Under the pieces are notes generated by a model. The model had not been told where the DNA came from. It was given only the letters and a program-made list of their open reading frames with translations, and made no database searches. A stretch of 64,000 nt of DNA from Microbulbifer sp. MKSA007. Lineage in GTDB: Bacteria; Pseudomonadota; Gammaproteobacteria; Pseudomonadales; Cellvibrionaceae. The position numbers and the translations under genes were made by a program. This document shows positions 1 to 9,135 of the stretch, piece by piece (the stretch's first letter is position 1; each line of letters opens with the position of its first letter). The stretch spans positions 951,501 through 1,015,500 of the forward strand of contig CP128433.1 in assembly GCA_032615215.1 (NCBI GenBank). Direction: 5' to 3'.

Positions 1-473
1 GGTTCGACACAAAGGTCACATCCTGTGCACTCATCGGTGATCACCGTGTGCATATATTTGGCGGCGCCCGCAATGGCATCTACCGGGCAGGCCTGAATAC
101 ATTTGGTGCAACCGATGCACTCTGCCTCGCGGATAAATGCCACTTTTTTTACATCTTCAATACCGTGCTCGGCGTCCAATGGCATGGGCTCTATATCCAG
201 CAGATTGGCCAACTCATTGATAGTGGCCTGCCCGCCGGGGGGGCACTTGTTGATGGTATCGCCGTGCACTATCGCTTCTGCGTAGGGGCGACAGCCGGGG
301 TAGCCACACTGGCCACATTGAGTCTGTGGCAACAGCGCATCGACCTGCTCAACGAGCGGGTCACCCTCCACCCGGAAGCGAACGGCTGCGAAACCCAGCA
401 GGGCACCGAATACCAATGCCATGCCACCGAGCACCAGCAGGGGAGAAGAAATTTGTGAAATCCAGTCCAGCAT
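1..473 (-). CDS. rsxB: RnfB/RsxB electron transport complex subunit B (partial)
   Basis: The gene runs off the left edge, so only about 157 N-terminal residues are visible. The start is the ATG at 473, giving MLDWISQ followed by one hydrophobic membrane helix (about residues 8-27). A CGQCGYPGC cluster motif of the 4Fe-4S domain follows near residue 50, then a ferredoxin motif CIGCTKCIQACPVDA and the beginning of a second one (CTGCDLC). This order is characteristic of RnfB/RsxB, the cytoplasmic-facing Fe-S subunit of the Na+/H+-coupled ferredoxin:NAD oxidoreductase, called Rsx when it reduces SoxR. It starts 9 bases after the rsxA stop, in the usual rsxA-rsxB order. Confidence 0.95.
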   Translation of the reverse strand, partial: MLDWISQISSPLLVLGGMALVFGALLGFAAVRFRVEGDPLVEQVDALLPQTQCGQCGYPGCRPYAEAIVHGDTINKCPPGGQATINELANLLDIEPMPLDAEHGIEDVKKVAFIREAECIGCTKCIQACPVDAIAGAAKYMHTVITDECTGCDLCVE

Positions 474-482
474 TTCGAAACC

Positions 483-1058
483 CTATACCAGACCGCTAAA
501 GCCCATAAATGCCAGCGACATCAGTCCGGCAGTGACCATACCGATTGCGGCGCCGCGAAATGGCAGCGGGACATCGGCGGCAAAGAGGCGCTCGCGCATC
601 GAGGAGAACAAGATTAATACCAGGGAGAAACCCACTGCTGCGCCAAATCCGTAAAGAGTGGATTGTATAAAAGTATGCGCTTTCATAGTGTTCTGCAGGG
701 CGACACCCAACACGGCACAGTTGGTAGTGATCAGCGGTAGAAAAACGCCTAGCACCTTGTACATCAAGGGGCTGGTCTTCTGGATAAACATCTGTGTGAA
801 CTGTACGACGACAGCAATCACCAGAATAAATGAGATGGTGCGAAGATCTTCAATACCAAAAGGGGCCAACAGATAGGTGTTGACCAGGTATGAACAAATA
901 GAGGCCAAAGTAAGTACAAAGGTGGTAGCGCCGGCCATACCCACAGCGGTCTCCAGTTTATTGGAGACTCCCATAAACGGGCACAGGCCGAGAAACTGCA
1001 CTAACACATAATTATTGACCAAGATGGTGCTGAGCAGAATGACGGCAAATTCGGTCAT
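483..1058 (-). CDS. rsxA: RnfA/RsxA electron transport complex subunit A
   Basis: A 191-residue polytopic inner-membrane protein with about six hydrophobic helices. The family starts MTEFAVILLSTILVNNYVL, so the ATG at 1058 is chosen over an upstream in-frame start that would add 16 residues with no membrane character. The length agrees with the usual ~193 residues. It is an integral membrane subunit of the Rnf/Rsx complex and the first gene of the operon, which continues into rsxB and then out of the window. Confidence 0.95.
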   Translation of the reverse strand: MTEFAVILLSTILVNNYVLVQFLGLCPFMGVSNKLETAVGMAGATTFVLTLASICSYLVNTYLLAPFGIEDLRTISFILVIAVVVQFTQMFIQKTSPLMYKVLGVFLPLITTNCAVLGVALQNTMKAHTFIQSTLYGFGAAVGFSLVLILFSSMRERLFAADVPLPFRGAAIGMVTAGLMSLAFMGFSGLV

Positions 1059-1460
1059 AACAGGTCCGGTTAAAGCCCGAGGGCGGAGTGGCGCGAACAG
1101 CGGCAATGGCGTCGGCAGGGTTAAGGTGAGACTAGCACCTTCCTTGTGAGCACCGTCGAATGCCGCGCAGGGCGGCTATTATGGTTGAGTCGCTTGGGGG
1201 CTTCAACTCGTGAGGAGGGTGGCAGGGGAAAAGGGCCGACAAAGGGCCACCTCTGGATCAAAAGGATTCCACTTGGAGTAAAGGTGGAGGTCTTTGTGGA
1301 TACTATTTGCAGTACCTTTGCCAATTTGAAACGATAGGTACAAGATGGGTAACCCAGTTTGGTACTTGGTGTTAAGCGTGGGGTAGAGGCAATACAGTAT
1401 ATTGACGCGGCATGCGTGTTTTTGCTTGAGAGCAACCTTAAATTCAGTTGGAGCAGTTTA
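1059..1460. other. Intergenic region between rsxA and yghU
   Basis: About 400 bases between divergent genes. Reading frames here are short and have no recognisable product. It must hold the promoters of both the rsx operon and yghU, but I could not pick out a convincing -35/-10 pair or an operator. Confidence 0.5.
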
Positions 1461-2339
1461 ATGTCGAACGAAACCTACACTCCCCCCAAGGTTTGGCAGT
1501 GGGATAAGGAAAGCGGGGGCGCTTTTGCCAGTATCAATCGGCCGGTAGCGGGTGCGACCCATGATAAAGCGCTGCCGCAGGGGCAGCACCCGATGCAGCT
1601 CTATTCTTTGGCCACGCCGAACGGGGTTAAAGCGACGGTGATGTTAGAAGAGTTATTGGAACTCGGGTTTGAGGGAGCCGAATACGATGCCCATTTAGTC
1701 CGTATTACTGAAGGAGAGCAGTTTGGCAGTGGTTTTGTAGAGGCAAACCCAAATTCCAAGATTCCGGTCTTAGTGGATCACAGCACTACGCCACCAATCC
1801 GGGTATTTGAGAGTGGCTCCATACTGCTTTACCTGGCGGAAAAGTTTAATGTCTTCTTGCCTCATACGCCCGAGCAGCGCACCGAGGCTTTGAATTGGCT
1901 CTTCTGGCAGATGGGCTCGGCCCCTTACCTGGGGGGAGGCTTTGGACACTTTTATGCCTATGCACCGGAAAAATATGAATACCCGATCAACCGATTTGCT
2001 ATGGAAGTAAAGCGCCAGTTGGACGTATTGGACCAACAGCTGGCAAAGCATCCGTATGTGGCGGGAAGGACTTATACCATCGCCGATATTGCGATCTGGC
2101 CCTGGTATGGGGCTCTGGTGCGCAATGAAGCTTATAGTGCGGCGGAATTTCTCGATACCCAGAGTTATAAAAATCTCAATCGTTGGGTGGGGGAAATTGC
2201 AGAGCGGCCAGCAGTAAAGCGCGGACGAATGGTCAATCGAACCTGGGGTGAGCCCAGCGAACAACTACATGAGCGCCACAGCGCTGGTGATTTTGACAAT
2301 AACACCCAAGATAAAGTGACCGATAAGGATGTTGATTAA
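1461..2339 (+). CDS. yghU: YghU-type glutathione transferase / disulfide-bond oxidoreductase
   Basis: 292 residues, close to the E. coli YghU length (288). The N-terminal thioredoxin-like domain (about 50-135) has NPNSKIPVL with the cis-proline and ESGSILLYLAEKF for the glutathione gamma-Glu site. An all-alpha C-terminal domain follows, ending in a tail (EQLHERHSAGDF) typical of YghU/YfcG. Family members reduce disulfides using two bound glutathiones and act on organic peroxides. The ATG at 1461 is chosen because the protein then begins MSNETYTPPKVWQWDKESGG, matching the family N-terminus; the frame stays open further upstream but looks non-coding. It is monocistronic, followed by a hairpin. 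Confidence 0.93.
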   Translation: MSNETYTPPKVWQWDKESGGAFASINRPVAGATHDKALPQGQHPMQLYSLATPNGVKATVMLEELLELGFEGAEYDAHLVRITEGEQFGSGFVEANPNSKIPVLVDHSTTPPIRVFESGSILLYLAEKFNVFLPHTPEQRTEALNWLFWQMGSAPYLGGGFGHFYAYAPEKYEYPINRFAMEVKRQLDVLDQQLAKHPYVAGRTYTIADIAIWPWYGALVRNEAYSAAEFLDTQSYKNLNRWVGEIAERPAVKRGRMVNRTWGEPSEQLHERHSAGDFDNNTQDKVTDKDVD

Positions 2340-2361
2340 TACAGGGTATTAATAGGTAAGG

Positions 2362-2381
2362 CTGGCACAAGGATGTGCCAG
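2362..2381 (+). terminator. Hairpin after yghU, probable terminator
   Basis: CTGGCACA and TGTGCCAG form a perfect 8-bp stem with a 4-base loop, followed by a T-rich stretch (TATCTATTTTCT). It lies 22 bases after the yghU stop and before the convergent yqjK-like gene. Confidence 0.6.
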
Positions 2382-2465
2382 TATCTATTTTCTAAGGTTA
2401 TTTTCCGGTGCCCCTCTTTTTAGAAGTGGCCGTTGAATTAATATTTATATAAAGAGTAGCGTCGG

Positions 2466-2708
2466 CTAAAAAGCCCTCATAGACAGCATAAACTGAACCA
2501 CCTGTGAGGTGCGGGGCAATTGCCATAATTTTTCCGCCGCGAAGCCGGCGATTAAAGCCAGGCCTAAAACCAATGGCAGGGGAATTCCCTGTAAACGCTG
2601 CTGAACATCTTGCTGTTGCTGATTTACGATTGCCAATACACTGAGCCGCTGTCGCTCCGTATCCCGGCTGCATTGTTCGATCTGTTTATTTAAAGACTTC
2701 AGTGACAT
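2466..2708 (-). CDS. Small membrane protein, YqjK-like position
   Basis: 80 residues: a charged, glutamine-rich N-terminal half (about 1-45) that could form a helix, then one hydrophobic segment (about 46-64), then a short tail. An AGAGGC ribosome-binding site lies 8 bases before the ATG at 2708. The start overlaps the end of the upstream gene by 23 bases, so the two are translationally linked. I do not recognise the sequence itself. As third gene after DUF883- and holin-like proteins it matches the position of yqjK in the enterobacterial yqjDEK operon. Function unknown. Confidence 0.7.
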   Translation of the reverse strand: MSLKSLNKQIEQCSRDTERQRLSVLAIVNQQQQDVQQRLQGIPLPLVLGLALIAGFAAEKLWQLPRTSQVVQFMLSMRAF

Positions 2709-3183
2709 CGTTTAAAGCCTCTTTAACTTGTCGCTTGGTCTCTTCAAAACCCAGTAGGGGCACCAGCTTCTTTTGATAAACGATAGCTCCCGCCAAAATA
2801 GCGACCTGGATAAGAATAAATACCAGAAATGCCAAATAAATAGACTGGGAAAAATAGTAGGCAATCAGCCCAACGCCTCCACAGAGACTGACGATGAGGG
2901 CCGCACTTAGAGGCAGTAACATCAGTTGCAGGGCAACAATACGCTTGCCGGCTGCAATCGTTCTATCCAACTCCAGCTGGAATAGCTTTTGAATATTAGC
3001 CAACCAGGCAGTCAGTAGGGTCAGTGTTGCCTCGGCACGAGCAAGGGTAGCTTCAAGGCTATTTTCACCTTCTCCATCAGAGTCTTTCCCTGAGGGAGAA
3101 GGTGAAGACTGACCCGGGCTGCGCTCCTGCGCAGCGGAATCGGCATTCTCGCCAGACGCTTGGGACTTTTTTTCATTGCCCAT
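2686..3183 (-). CDS. Phage-holin-family (YqjE-like) membrane protein
   Basis: 165 residues. Residues 1-45 are polar and low in complexity (Ser/Glu/Gly-rich). A helical stretch about 45-80 is followed by two hydrophobic segments (about 85-108 and 113-135) separated by a short turn, then a charged tail. This two-helix hairpin arrangement matches the YqjE/holin superfamily (PF07332). It lies between a DUF883 gene and a YqjK-like gene, as in yqjDEK. In that operon YqjD tethers ribosomes to the inner membrane in stationary phase; a similar role here is inference only. Confidence 0.75.
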   Translation of the reverse strand: MGNEKKSQASGENADSAAQERSPGQSSPSPSGKDSDGEGENSLEATLARAEATLTLLTAWLANIQKLFQLELDRTIAAGKRIVALQLMLLPLSAALIVSLCGGVGLIAYYFSQSIYLAFLVFILIQVAILAGAIVYQKKLVPLLGFEETKRQVKEALNDVTEVFK

Positions 3184-3221
3184 CAGGGGGTGTCCTTACC
3201 AGTCGAAAAAAGAGAGAAGCG

Positions 3222-3473
3222 TTACTTAAAGAGCTTCGCAATTGCCCAGCCAACAACAAATGCACAGCCAACAGCGAGAATGGGGCGCTCCCGAAGTGAG
3301 GACTCCGCTTTTTCCATTACATCGGTGGCACGTTGTCTCTGGGACTCTACAGAGGTCCGGGCCCTCTCTTTCAAGCTGCCAGCAGCTTGTGAAGCGGCCT
3401 CTCCAGCAAGATTATAGGCCTGTTGCAGCTTCTCCCTACTGGAGTTCGTATGTGGAGATCTTGCGGTTGCCAT
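3222..3473 (-). CDS. DUF883 (ElaB/YqjD-like) membrane-anchored protein
   Basis: 83 residues. An amphipathic, Ala/Glu/Arg-rich helix (about 10-60) is followed by a C-terminal hydrophobic anchor, about 63-80, with VGCAFVVGWAIAKLF at the end. This is the build of DUF883 proteins, which sit in the inner membrane by the C-terminal helix and bind ribosomes. The start at 3473 is supported by an AGAGGAG site 7 bases upstream; an earlier in-frame start has no such site. It is first gene of a yqjD-yqjE-yqjK-like operon read leftward. Confidence 0.85.
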   Translation of the reverse strand: MATARSPHTNSSREKLQQAYNLAGEAASQAAGSLKERARTSVESQRQRATDVMEKAESSLRERPILAVGCAFVVGWAIAKLFK

Positions 3474-3733
3474 CAGGTTTCTCCTCTCGGGGTTTAATTG
3501 CCGAGGAAGTCTATAGTCCCGCGTGGTAATTCCCACTTGAAAAAGGGGTTTTTTTCACGCGATTTTTGCAGGAAAAAGTCCCTGTCTCTGCTACTGATCT
3601 TGGACTATGGCTGGCAGCTGTTCGGGCCCGGTCGTAGTTTCAAACGGCAAAAGCCGGCCTGAGTTCACAGAGGGGATTAGTCCTCGGACCGGCAGATGCC
3701 TGAGATGGCTTGGGTTAGATAAAAGCGAGTTGT

Positions 3734-4681
3734 TTATGGATGGCTGGTACTCTCACTTTTCCAGGTTTCAATATTCTCTACGACCCCGTTGAGTAGGCGC
3801 TGGCGTGATTCACGGCTGATCCAGGCGTTGTGGGGGGTGATAATCAAATTGGGGATATCTCTGTCCAATAGTGGGTGACTGGCGGGTGGGGGCTCCTGGC
3901 TGAGGACATCCAGCGCCGCCCCCCCAAGGTGTCCACTGCGCAAAGCATCCGCCAGTGCCTGTTCATTGACCAGTCCGCCCCGAGCCGTATTGACCAGGAG
4001 TGCGCCGGGTTTCATCGCGGCGATGAATTGCTCGTCTACCAGCTGATCGGTTTCTTCTGTGAGCGGGCAGTGCAGACTGATGACATCGGACTCTGCACAC
4101 AATTGTTGCAGTGGCGTCCTGCCTTCAGCAGGTGTGCCGCTAAATGATTCAGCCACCAGTACCCGCATGTCCAGGGCTTCCCCCAGTTTTGCCACCTTCT
4201 GCCCGAGGGCACCAAAGCCAATGATACCGAGTGTTTTTCCTGCGAGTTCAACCACTGGGTGATCGAGCAGGCAAAAAATTGTAGATTGGCTCCAGCGTCC
4301 GGCAAAAACATCGTTGTGATAGCGGTGCCACTTGGAAGCAAGAGCCAGGATCAGGGCAAGAGTGTGCTGTGGTACAGAAGCCCCCGCATAACCTTTAACG
4401 TTGTACACCGGAATATTTAATTCCTGTGCGGCGGCGAGATCGATGTTATTTGTACCGGTTGCACAAACACAAATCATTTTTAATTTGCTGGCCTGCTCCA
4501 ATAATGTGCGGCTTATTATGACTTTATTGGTTATTACCACCTCGGCCTCGGCGATTCGCTCCGCGACTTTTTCGGCGGGAGTCGTTTCATAGAAGTCCCA
4601 CTGGTCTAGACTATTTGTTAGGGCCGAGGTATCCAGCTCCTCAAGCTTCATTGTCAAAGTGTCCAGAAATACGCCGCGCAT
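3734..4681 (-). CDS. D-isomer-specific 2-hydroxyacid dehydrogenase (HprA-like)
   Basis: 315 residues. The NAD-binding Rossmann motif is GIIGFGALGQ near residue 145. The catalytic Arg lies in VNTARGGLVNE, the Glu in LSQEPP and the His in TPHNAW. These are the three active-site residues of the family, which reduces 2-oxoacids such as hydroxypyruvate or glyoxylate with NAD(P)H. Best guess is hydroxypyruvate/glycerate dehydrogenase, but substrate cannot be read from sequence. The ATG at 4681 is chosen because GAGGAG lies 5 bases upstream; an in-frame ATG 36 bases earlier lacks such a site. Confidence 0.9.
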   Translation of the reverse strand: MRGVFLDTLTMKLEELDTSALTNSLDQWDFYETTPAEKVAERIAEAEVVITNKVIISRTLLEQASKLKMICVCATGTNNIDLAAAQELNIPVYNVKGYAGASVPQHTLALILALASKWHRYHNDVFAGRWSQSTIFCLLDHPVVELAGKTLGIIGFGALGQKVAKLGEALDMRVLVAESFSGTPAEGRTPLQQLCAESDVISLHCPLTEETDQLVDEQFIAAMKPGALLVNTARGGLVNEQALADALRSGHLGGAALDVLSQEPPPASHPLLDRDIPNLIITPHNAWISRESRQRLLNGVVENIETWKSESTSHP

Positions 4682-4832
4682 GACATCTCCTCGATAGATT
4701 TGCAGTGTGGTGGACATGCTACGGCAGTGAAGAAGGAATGCAAAACTCTGCTGGCCAGCGGCCTTAACTGCGCATATTCGTGGCTACGGTTGGTTTGTCG
4801 GGGCCTTTCTGTCGCAATTGAAGAGGGCCTCT

Positions 4833-5735
4833 ATGGGAATATCGTTTACCGCTGCCAGTCTTGTTTTAATTTCTGCATTTCTACACGCGGGTTGGAATTT
4901 ACTGGGGAAGTCCCGCACACCAACTCCCGCCTTTTTTTGTATCGCGACTCTCAGTGTTGGAATTTTTCTTTTACCGCTAAATTTTTGGTTGCTATATCAG
5001 GTTGATTCACTCCCGCGAAGTTTTTGGATCCTCCTTATCGGTAGTGGTTTTTTTCAAATGATTTATATGGGGGGCTTATCCCTCGCCTACCAGCGAGCCA
5101 ATATGGGATTGGTCTATCCCGTTGCTCGAGCATTGCCGGTATTGCTGGTTGCACTGGCAACGGTATTGTTGGGGCAATCGTTGCCTCCACTCGCCTGGGT
5201 GGGAATGCTGTTGGTGACAATTGGCTGCCTGCTGGTACCGCTGGTGTATTTCCGCGAGTGGCACTGGAGAGCTTATTGGCGCGCGGACTGCGCCTGGGCG
5301 CTGGTAGCAGCCATTGGCACTGTGGGCTATTCACTGGCGGATAAAGGGGCGCTGATTTACCTGGGGGATGCTGCGGGAGGCACTATCCCTGCGCTTGTTC
5401 TGGCCTACAGCTATTTGGGGATGCAGTTTCTCGCCTGTGGTGTATGGCTGCTTCTGGGGTGCCTGGGGCAGAGTGGCACTGCGCCATTGATCCAAAGTTT
5501 TCGGGATTTGAAGGTCGGGGCTCTGACCGGTGCCATGATGGGAGCGACTTACGGCCTGGTACTGCTGGCGATGACAATGACTGAAAATGTGAGTTATGTA
5601 GTCGCCCTAAGGCAGTTGAGTATTCCCCTGGGCGTGGGTTTGGCGGTCTGGTTACTCAAGGAGCCGGCACACAGGCCCCAGCTGCTGGGAGTGGGGCTGG
5701 TGTGTGCCGGCTTGATTGCAGTTTCCCTGCGTTAG
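4833..5735 (+). CDS. EamA/DMT-family transporter
   Basis: 300 residues with about ten hydrophobic helices in two repeated halves, the layout of EamA (drug/metabolite transporter) proteins of the inner membrane. The first helix contains the typical AFLHAGWNLLGK, and the end of the first half has GLVYPVARALPVL. Substrate is unknown. The ATG at 4833 has GAAGAGG a few bases upstream; an upstream TTG in the same frame is less likely. It is divergent from the dehydrogenase and convergent with metG. Confidence 0.88.
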   Translation: MGISFTAASLVLISAFLHAGWNLLGKSRTPTPAFFCIATLSVGIFLLPLNFWLLYQVDSLPRSFWILLIGSGFFQMIYMGGLSLAYQRANMGLVYPVARALPVLLVALATVLLGQSLPPLAWVGMLLVTIGCLLVPLVYFREWHWRAYWRADCAWALVAAIGTVGYSLADKGALIYLGDAAGGTIPALVLAYSYLGMQFLACGVWLLLGCLGQSGTAPLIQSFRDLKVGALTGAMMGATYGLVLLAMTMTENVSYVVALRQLSIPLGVGLAVWLLKEPAHRPQLLGVGLVCAGLIAVSLR

Positions 5736-5745
5736 CGCAGGGAAA
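5722..5745. terminator. Perfect 10-bp hairpin between the EamA gene and metG
   Basis: TTTCCCTGCG and CGCAGGGAAA with a TTAG loop form a perfect stem overlapping the last codons of the EamA gene and ending exactly at the metG stop codon. It is placed to serve both converging genes. There is no T-run, so this may be a non-classical or Rho-assisted stop. Confidence 0.5.
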
Positions 5746-7773
5746 TTACATTACGCGCATACCGGGTTTGGCGCCCTCGTGGGGCTCCAGTATCCACAGG
5801 TCCTTACCTCCGGGGCCCGCTGCCAGAACCATACCCTCACTGACACCAAAGCGCATTTTACGCGGCGCCAGGTTAGCGACCATAACGGTGTGCTTACCTT
5901 CCAGGTCTTCAGGGGCGTAGGCGCTTTTAATACCGGCAAATACCTGGCGGGTTTCGCCGCCCAGGTCCAGGGTTAAGCGCAGCAGTTTACCGGCGCCTTC
6001 AACATGCTCAGCTTTGGCGATCAGGGCGATCCTCAAGTCTACTTTGGCGAAGTCATCAAACTGGATTTCCTCAGCAATGGGGTCCTCCGCCAGAGGGCCG
6101 GTAGCAGCTTTGGTTTCCGCTTGTAGCTGGGCCAGGGATTCCGCAGCCGCATCCATAACCGCATCTACCTGGGTTTTCTCCACCCGTTGCAGCAGCGGCT
6201 TGAACTTCTTGATTTCGTGATCTGTCAGCGGTTTGGTTGCGCTGTTCCAATCCAGCTCACTGTTGAGGAACTCCGCCGCTTTTTGTGCAGTGTTGGGCAA
6301 TACCGGGGCGAGCCAGGTGATCAGGGCGCGGAACATATTCACACCCTGGGAGCAAATAGCCAGAACCTCAGCTTCGGTGCCCGCCTGCTTGGCAAGGGAC
6401 CAGGGAGCCTTGTCGGCGATCCAGGCATTGGCGGCGTCGGCCAGAGCCATAATGTCGCGCATGGCACGGGCGTATTCTCGCTGCTCGTAATACTCAGCAA
6501 TTCGTGGAGCCGCTTCTACAAATTGGTTCCACAATTGTTCGTCGGCCAGTTCGCTGGCCAGCTTGCCACCGGACTTGCTGACAAACTTGGCGGTGCGAGA
6601 GGCGATATTGACTACTTTACCCACCAGGTCAGAGTTCACCTTGGCGATAAAGTCATCCAGGTTCAGGTCCAGGTCATCGACGCCACCGGTCAGTTTGGCG
6701 GCGAAATAGTAGCGCAAATACTCAGGGCTCAAGTGATCCAGGTAGTTGCGGGCATTGATAAAGGTGCCGCGGGACTTGGACATCTTCTTACCGTTTACGG
6801 TAAGGAAGCCGTGTACGCAAACTTTATTGGGGGTGCGGAAGTCCGCTGAGTCCAGCATGGCTGGCCAAAAGAGTGCGTGGAAGTTGACGATATCCTTGCC
6901 GATAAAGTGGTAGACCTCGGCGTCGCTGTCTTTTTTCCAGTACTCCTGCCAGTCCAGCCCTTTGCTGTCGCAGTAGTTTTTGAGACTGGCCATATAGCCA
7001 ATGGGAGCGTCGAGCCACACGTAGAAATATTTGCCCGGCGCATCGGGAATTTCGAAACCGAAGTAAGGGGCGTCGCGGGAAATATCCCACTCTTGCAGGC
7101 CCTCTTCCAGCCATTCGGCCAGCTTGTTGGCTACTTCATCCTGGAGAGTGCCGGAGCGGGTCCACTCGCGCAGGTATTCGGTGAATGCGGGCAGGGTAAA
7201 GAAGAAGTGCTCTGACTCCTTTTCTATCGGAGTGGCGCCGGAGATTGCTGATACCGGATCGATCAGTTCGGTAGGGCTGTAGGTGGCGCCACAGGCTTCA
7301 CAGTTATCACCATACTGGTCGGGCGTGCTGCAGCGGGGGCAGGTTCCCTTGATATAGCGATCCGCCAGGAAAAGCTGTTTCTCTGGATCGAAAGCCTGGG
7401 TAATAGTGCGCGATGCGATGTGGCCGTTTTCGCTGAGGCGGCGGTAGATCATTGCCGACAGCTCGCGGTTTTCCTCTGAATGGGTGGAGTGGTAGTTGTC
7501 TACACCAATTAGGAAGTCGGCGAAGTCGCGCTCGTGTTCTGCCTGCATATTGGCGATATGCTGTTCCGGGGTCAGGCCCAGTTGTTCAGCCTTCAGCATA
7601 ATTGCAGTGCCGTGAGCATCGTCGGCACAGATATACAGGCAGTTATTACCGCGCGCACGCTGAAAGCGGGCCCAAATATCGGTTTGGATATATTCGAGCA
7701 CATGGCCCAGATGTAGGGAGCCATTGGCATAGGGCAGTGCGCTGGTGACGAGAATGTTGCGCGTATCGGACAT
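5746..7773 (-). CDS. metG: Methionyl-tRNA synthetase
   Basis: 675 residues. Class I signature HLGH lies in the first 30 residues (YANGSLHLGHVLEY), and the KMSKS loop appears as GKKMSKSRG. A zinc-binding knuckle (CPRCSTPDQYGDNCEAC) sits near residue 145. The C-terminal ~110 residues form the EMAP-like tRNA-binding domain (FDDFAKVDLRIALI), so this is the long dimeric form. An alternative start four codons upstream (MEKP) exists; MSDTRN at 7773 fits family N-termini better. It attaches methionine to tRNA in the cytoplasm. Divergent from apbC, a pairing common in gammaproteobacteria. Confidence 0.97.
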   Translation of the reverse strand: MSDTRNILVTSALPYANGSLHLGHVLEYIQTDIWARFQRARGNNCLYICADDAHGTAIMLKAEQLGLTPEQHIANMQAEHERDFADFLIGVDNYHSTHSEENRELSAMIYRRLSENGHIASRTITQAFDPEKQLFLADRYIKGTCPRCSTPDQYGDNCEACGATYSPTELIDPVSAISGATPIEKESEHFFFTLPAFTEYLREWTRSGTLQDEVANKLAEWLEEGLQEWDISRDAPYFGFEIPDAPGKYFYVWLDAPIGYMASLKNYCDSKGLDWQEYWKKDSDAEVYHFIGKDIVNFHALFWPAMLDSADFRTPNKVCVHGFLTVNGKKMSKSRGTFINARNYLDHLSPEYLRYYFAAKLTGGVDDLDLNLDDFIAKVNSDLVGKVVNIASRTAKFVSKSGGKLASELADEQLWNQFVEAAPRIAEYYEQREYARAMRDIMALADAANAWIADKAPWSLAKQAGTEAEVLAICSQGVNMFRALITWLAPVLPNTAQKAAEFLNSELDWNSATKPLTDHEIKKFKPLLQRVEKTQVDAVMDAAAESLAQLQAETKAATGPLAEDPIAEEIQFDDFAKVDLRIALIAKAEHVEGAGKLLRLTLDLGGETRQVFAGIKSAYAPEDLEGKHTVMVANLAPRKMRFGVSEGMVLAAGPGGKDLWILEPHEGAKPGMRVM

Positions 7774-7984
7774 CGGTTTTTCCATCGCTGTGGGGTTGCG
7801 GCCAGGGACTCACGGAGAGTGGGCCGAAGATCGTCAAAAGACCGCGGAATATAGCAGATTTGCACTATGTCGTGGAGGGATCAAGCTGGCTTATGTGAAT
7901 CCTTGTTTGGCTGCTGTGGCTGGTGTTAGGCCGCGTCATCCGACACAATGCGAGCCAATCTAGAAGCGCTGAGAGGGAGATACC

Positions 7985-9135
7985 GTGAGCGATCATCATC
8001 ACGATCATGACGAGCTGTCACAGGAAGTTCAGGCTGAACTGGAGCGACTGGCGGAGTGCCTCGGCCAGTTGCATGATCCTGCCAGTGGCTTGCCGCTGGA
8101 TGATTTGGACGCAGAAATTGAAGTTGGGTATGAGGACGAAACTGTTTTCGCCGGGATTACCCTGGGATATCCGTGTGCCAGCCAGGAGGCAGATTGGCTC
8201 CAGCGGGTGGAGGAGAGCTGTCAGCCGCTGTTGAAAGCCGGGCCCCTCAAAGGCTCCAAGTTACAGTTTGAGCTGTTCAGCGATATTCCCGCTACGCCGA
8301 CTTCCGGGGCGCCGGAAACTCTGGCGAAGGTAAAAAACATTGTTGCTGTGGCGTCGGGCAAAGGCGGGGTTGGCAAGTCCACGACTGCGGTCAATCTGGC
8401 CCTGGCCCTGGCGGCGGAAGGTGCCCGGGTTGGTTTGTTGGATGCTGATATCTACGGCCCGAGCCTGCCCACCATGCTGGGAACTGAAGACCAGCGCCCG
8501 CATGTGAAAGAACAGAAATTCTTTGTGCCGGTAGAGGCTCACGGAATAGAGACAATGTCTCTGGGGTACCTGATGACCGAGGAGACCCCAGCGGTATGGC
8601 GCGGGCCTATGGCCAGCGGCGCGCTCAACCAGATTCTCAGTCAAACCCTGTGGGGGAAAGTCGGGATGGGCTTGATTACCTGGTTGTGGATATGCCCCCG
8701 GGTACCGGGGATATTCAATTGACGCTGGCACAGAAAACTACATTGGCCGGTGCGGTAATTGTAACTACCCCTCAAGACCTGGCACTAAAAGATGCCATTA
8801 AGGGCGTGGAGATGTTCCGCAAGGTATCGGTACCTGTGCTGGGTATTGTGGAAAATATGGCGCTGCATACTTGTTCCAAGTGTGGTCACAGCGAGCCAAT
8901 TTTCGGTACCGGTGGCGGTGAGCGAATCGCTGCAGAGTACGATACCCATTTACTGGGAGAGCTTCCGCTGGCACAGAAAATCCGCGCCGATGTGGATAGC
9001 GGGCAACCCAGTGTTATTTCCGATCCAGATAGTGAAATTGCTGGTTTTTATTGCGAAATTGCCCGCAAGGCTGCTGCCCAGATCTGGTTAAACAGCAGTG
9101 ATGACAGCGATATGCCGGAAATCGAAATAAGTTGA
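7985..9135 (+). pseudogene. apbC: ApbC/Mrp Fe-S carrier ATPase, single frameshift
   Basis: Mrp-type P-loop protein that carries Fe-S clusters. GTG start at 7985 with GAGGGAG upstream. Residues 1-110 form the MIP18/DUF59-like domain after a His/Asp-rich start. The Walker A motif is SGKGGVGKSTTAV. The frame stops at 8722, but the remainder (DYLVVDMPPGTGDIQLTL onward, including the C-x-x-C of CSKCGHSEPIFG) continues in the -1 frame to 9135. The break lies at a run of five G at 8652-8656. One extra G gives an uninterrupted family sequence, LWGESRDGLDYLVV. Either a real mutation or a homopolymer sequencing error; everything else looks intact. Confidence 0.9.

Noticed and set aside
6187..6849. 220-codon frame antisense to metG
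   Set aside because: Shadow of metG with no start signal or motif.
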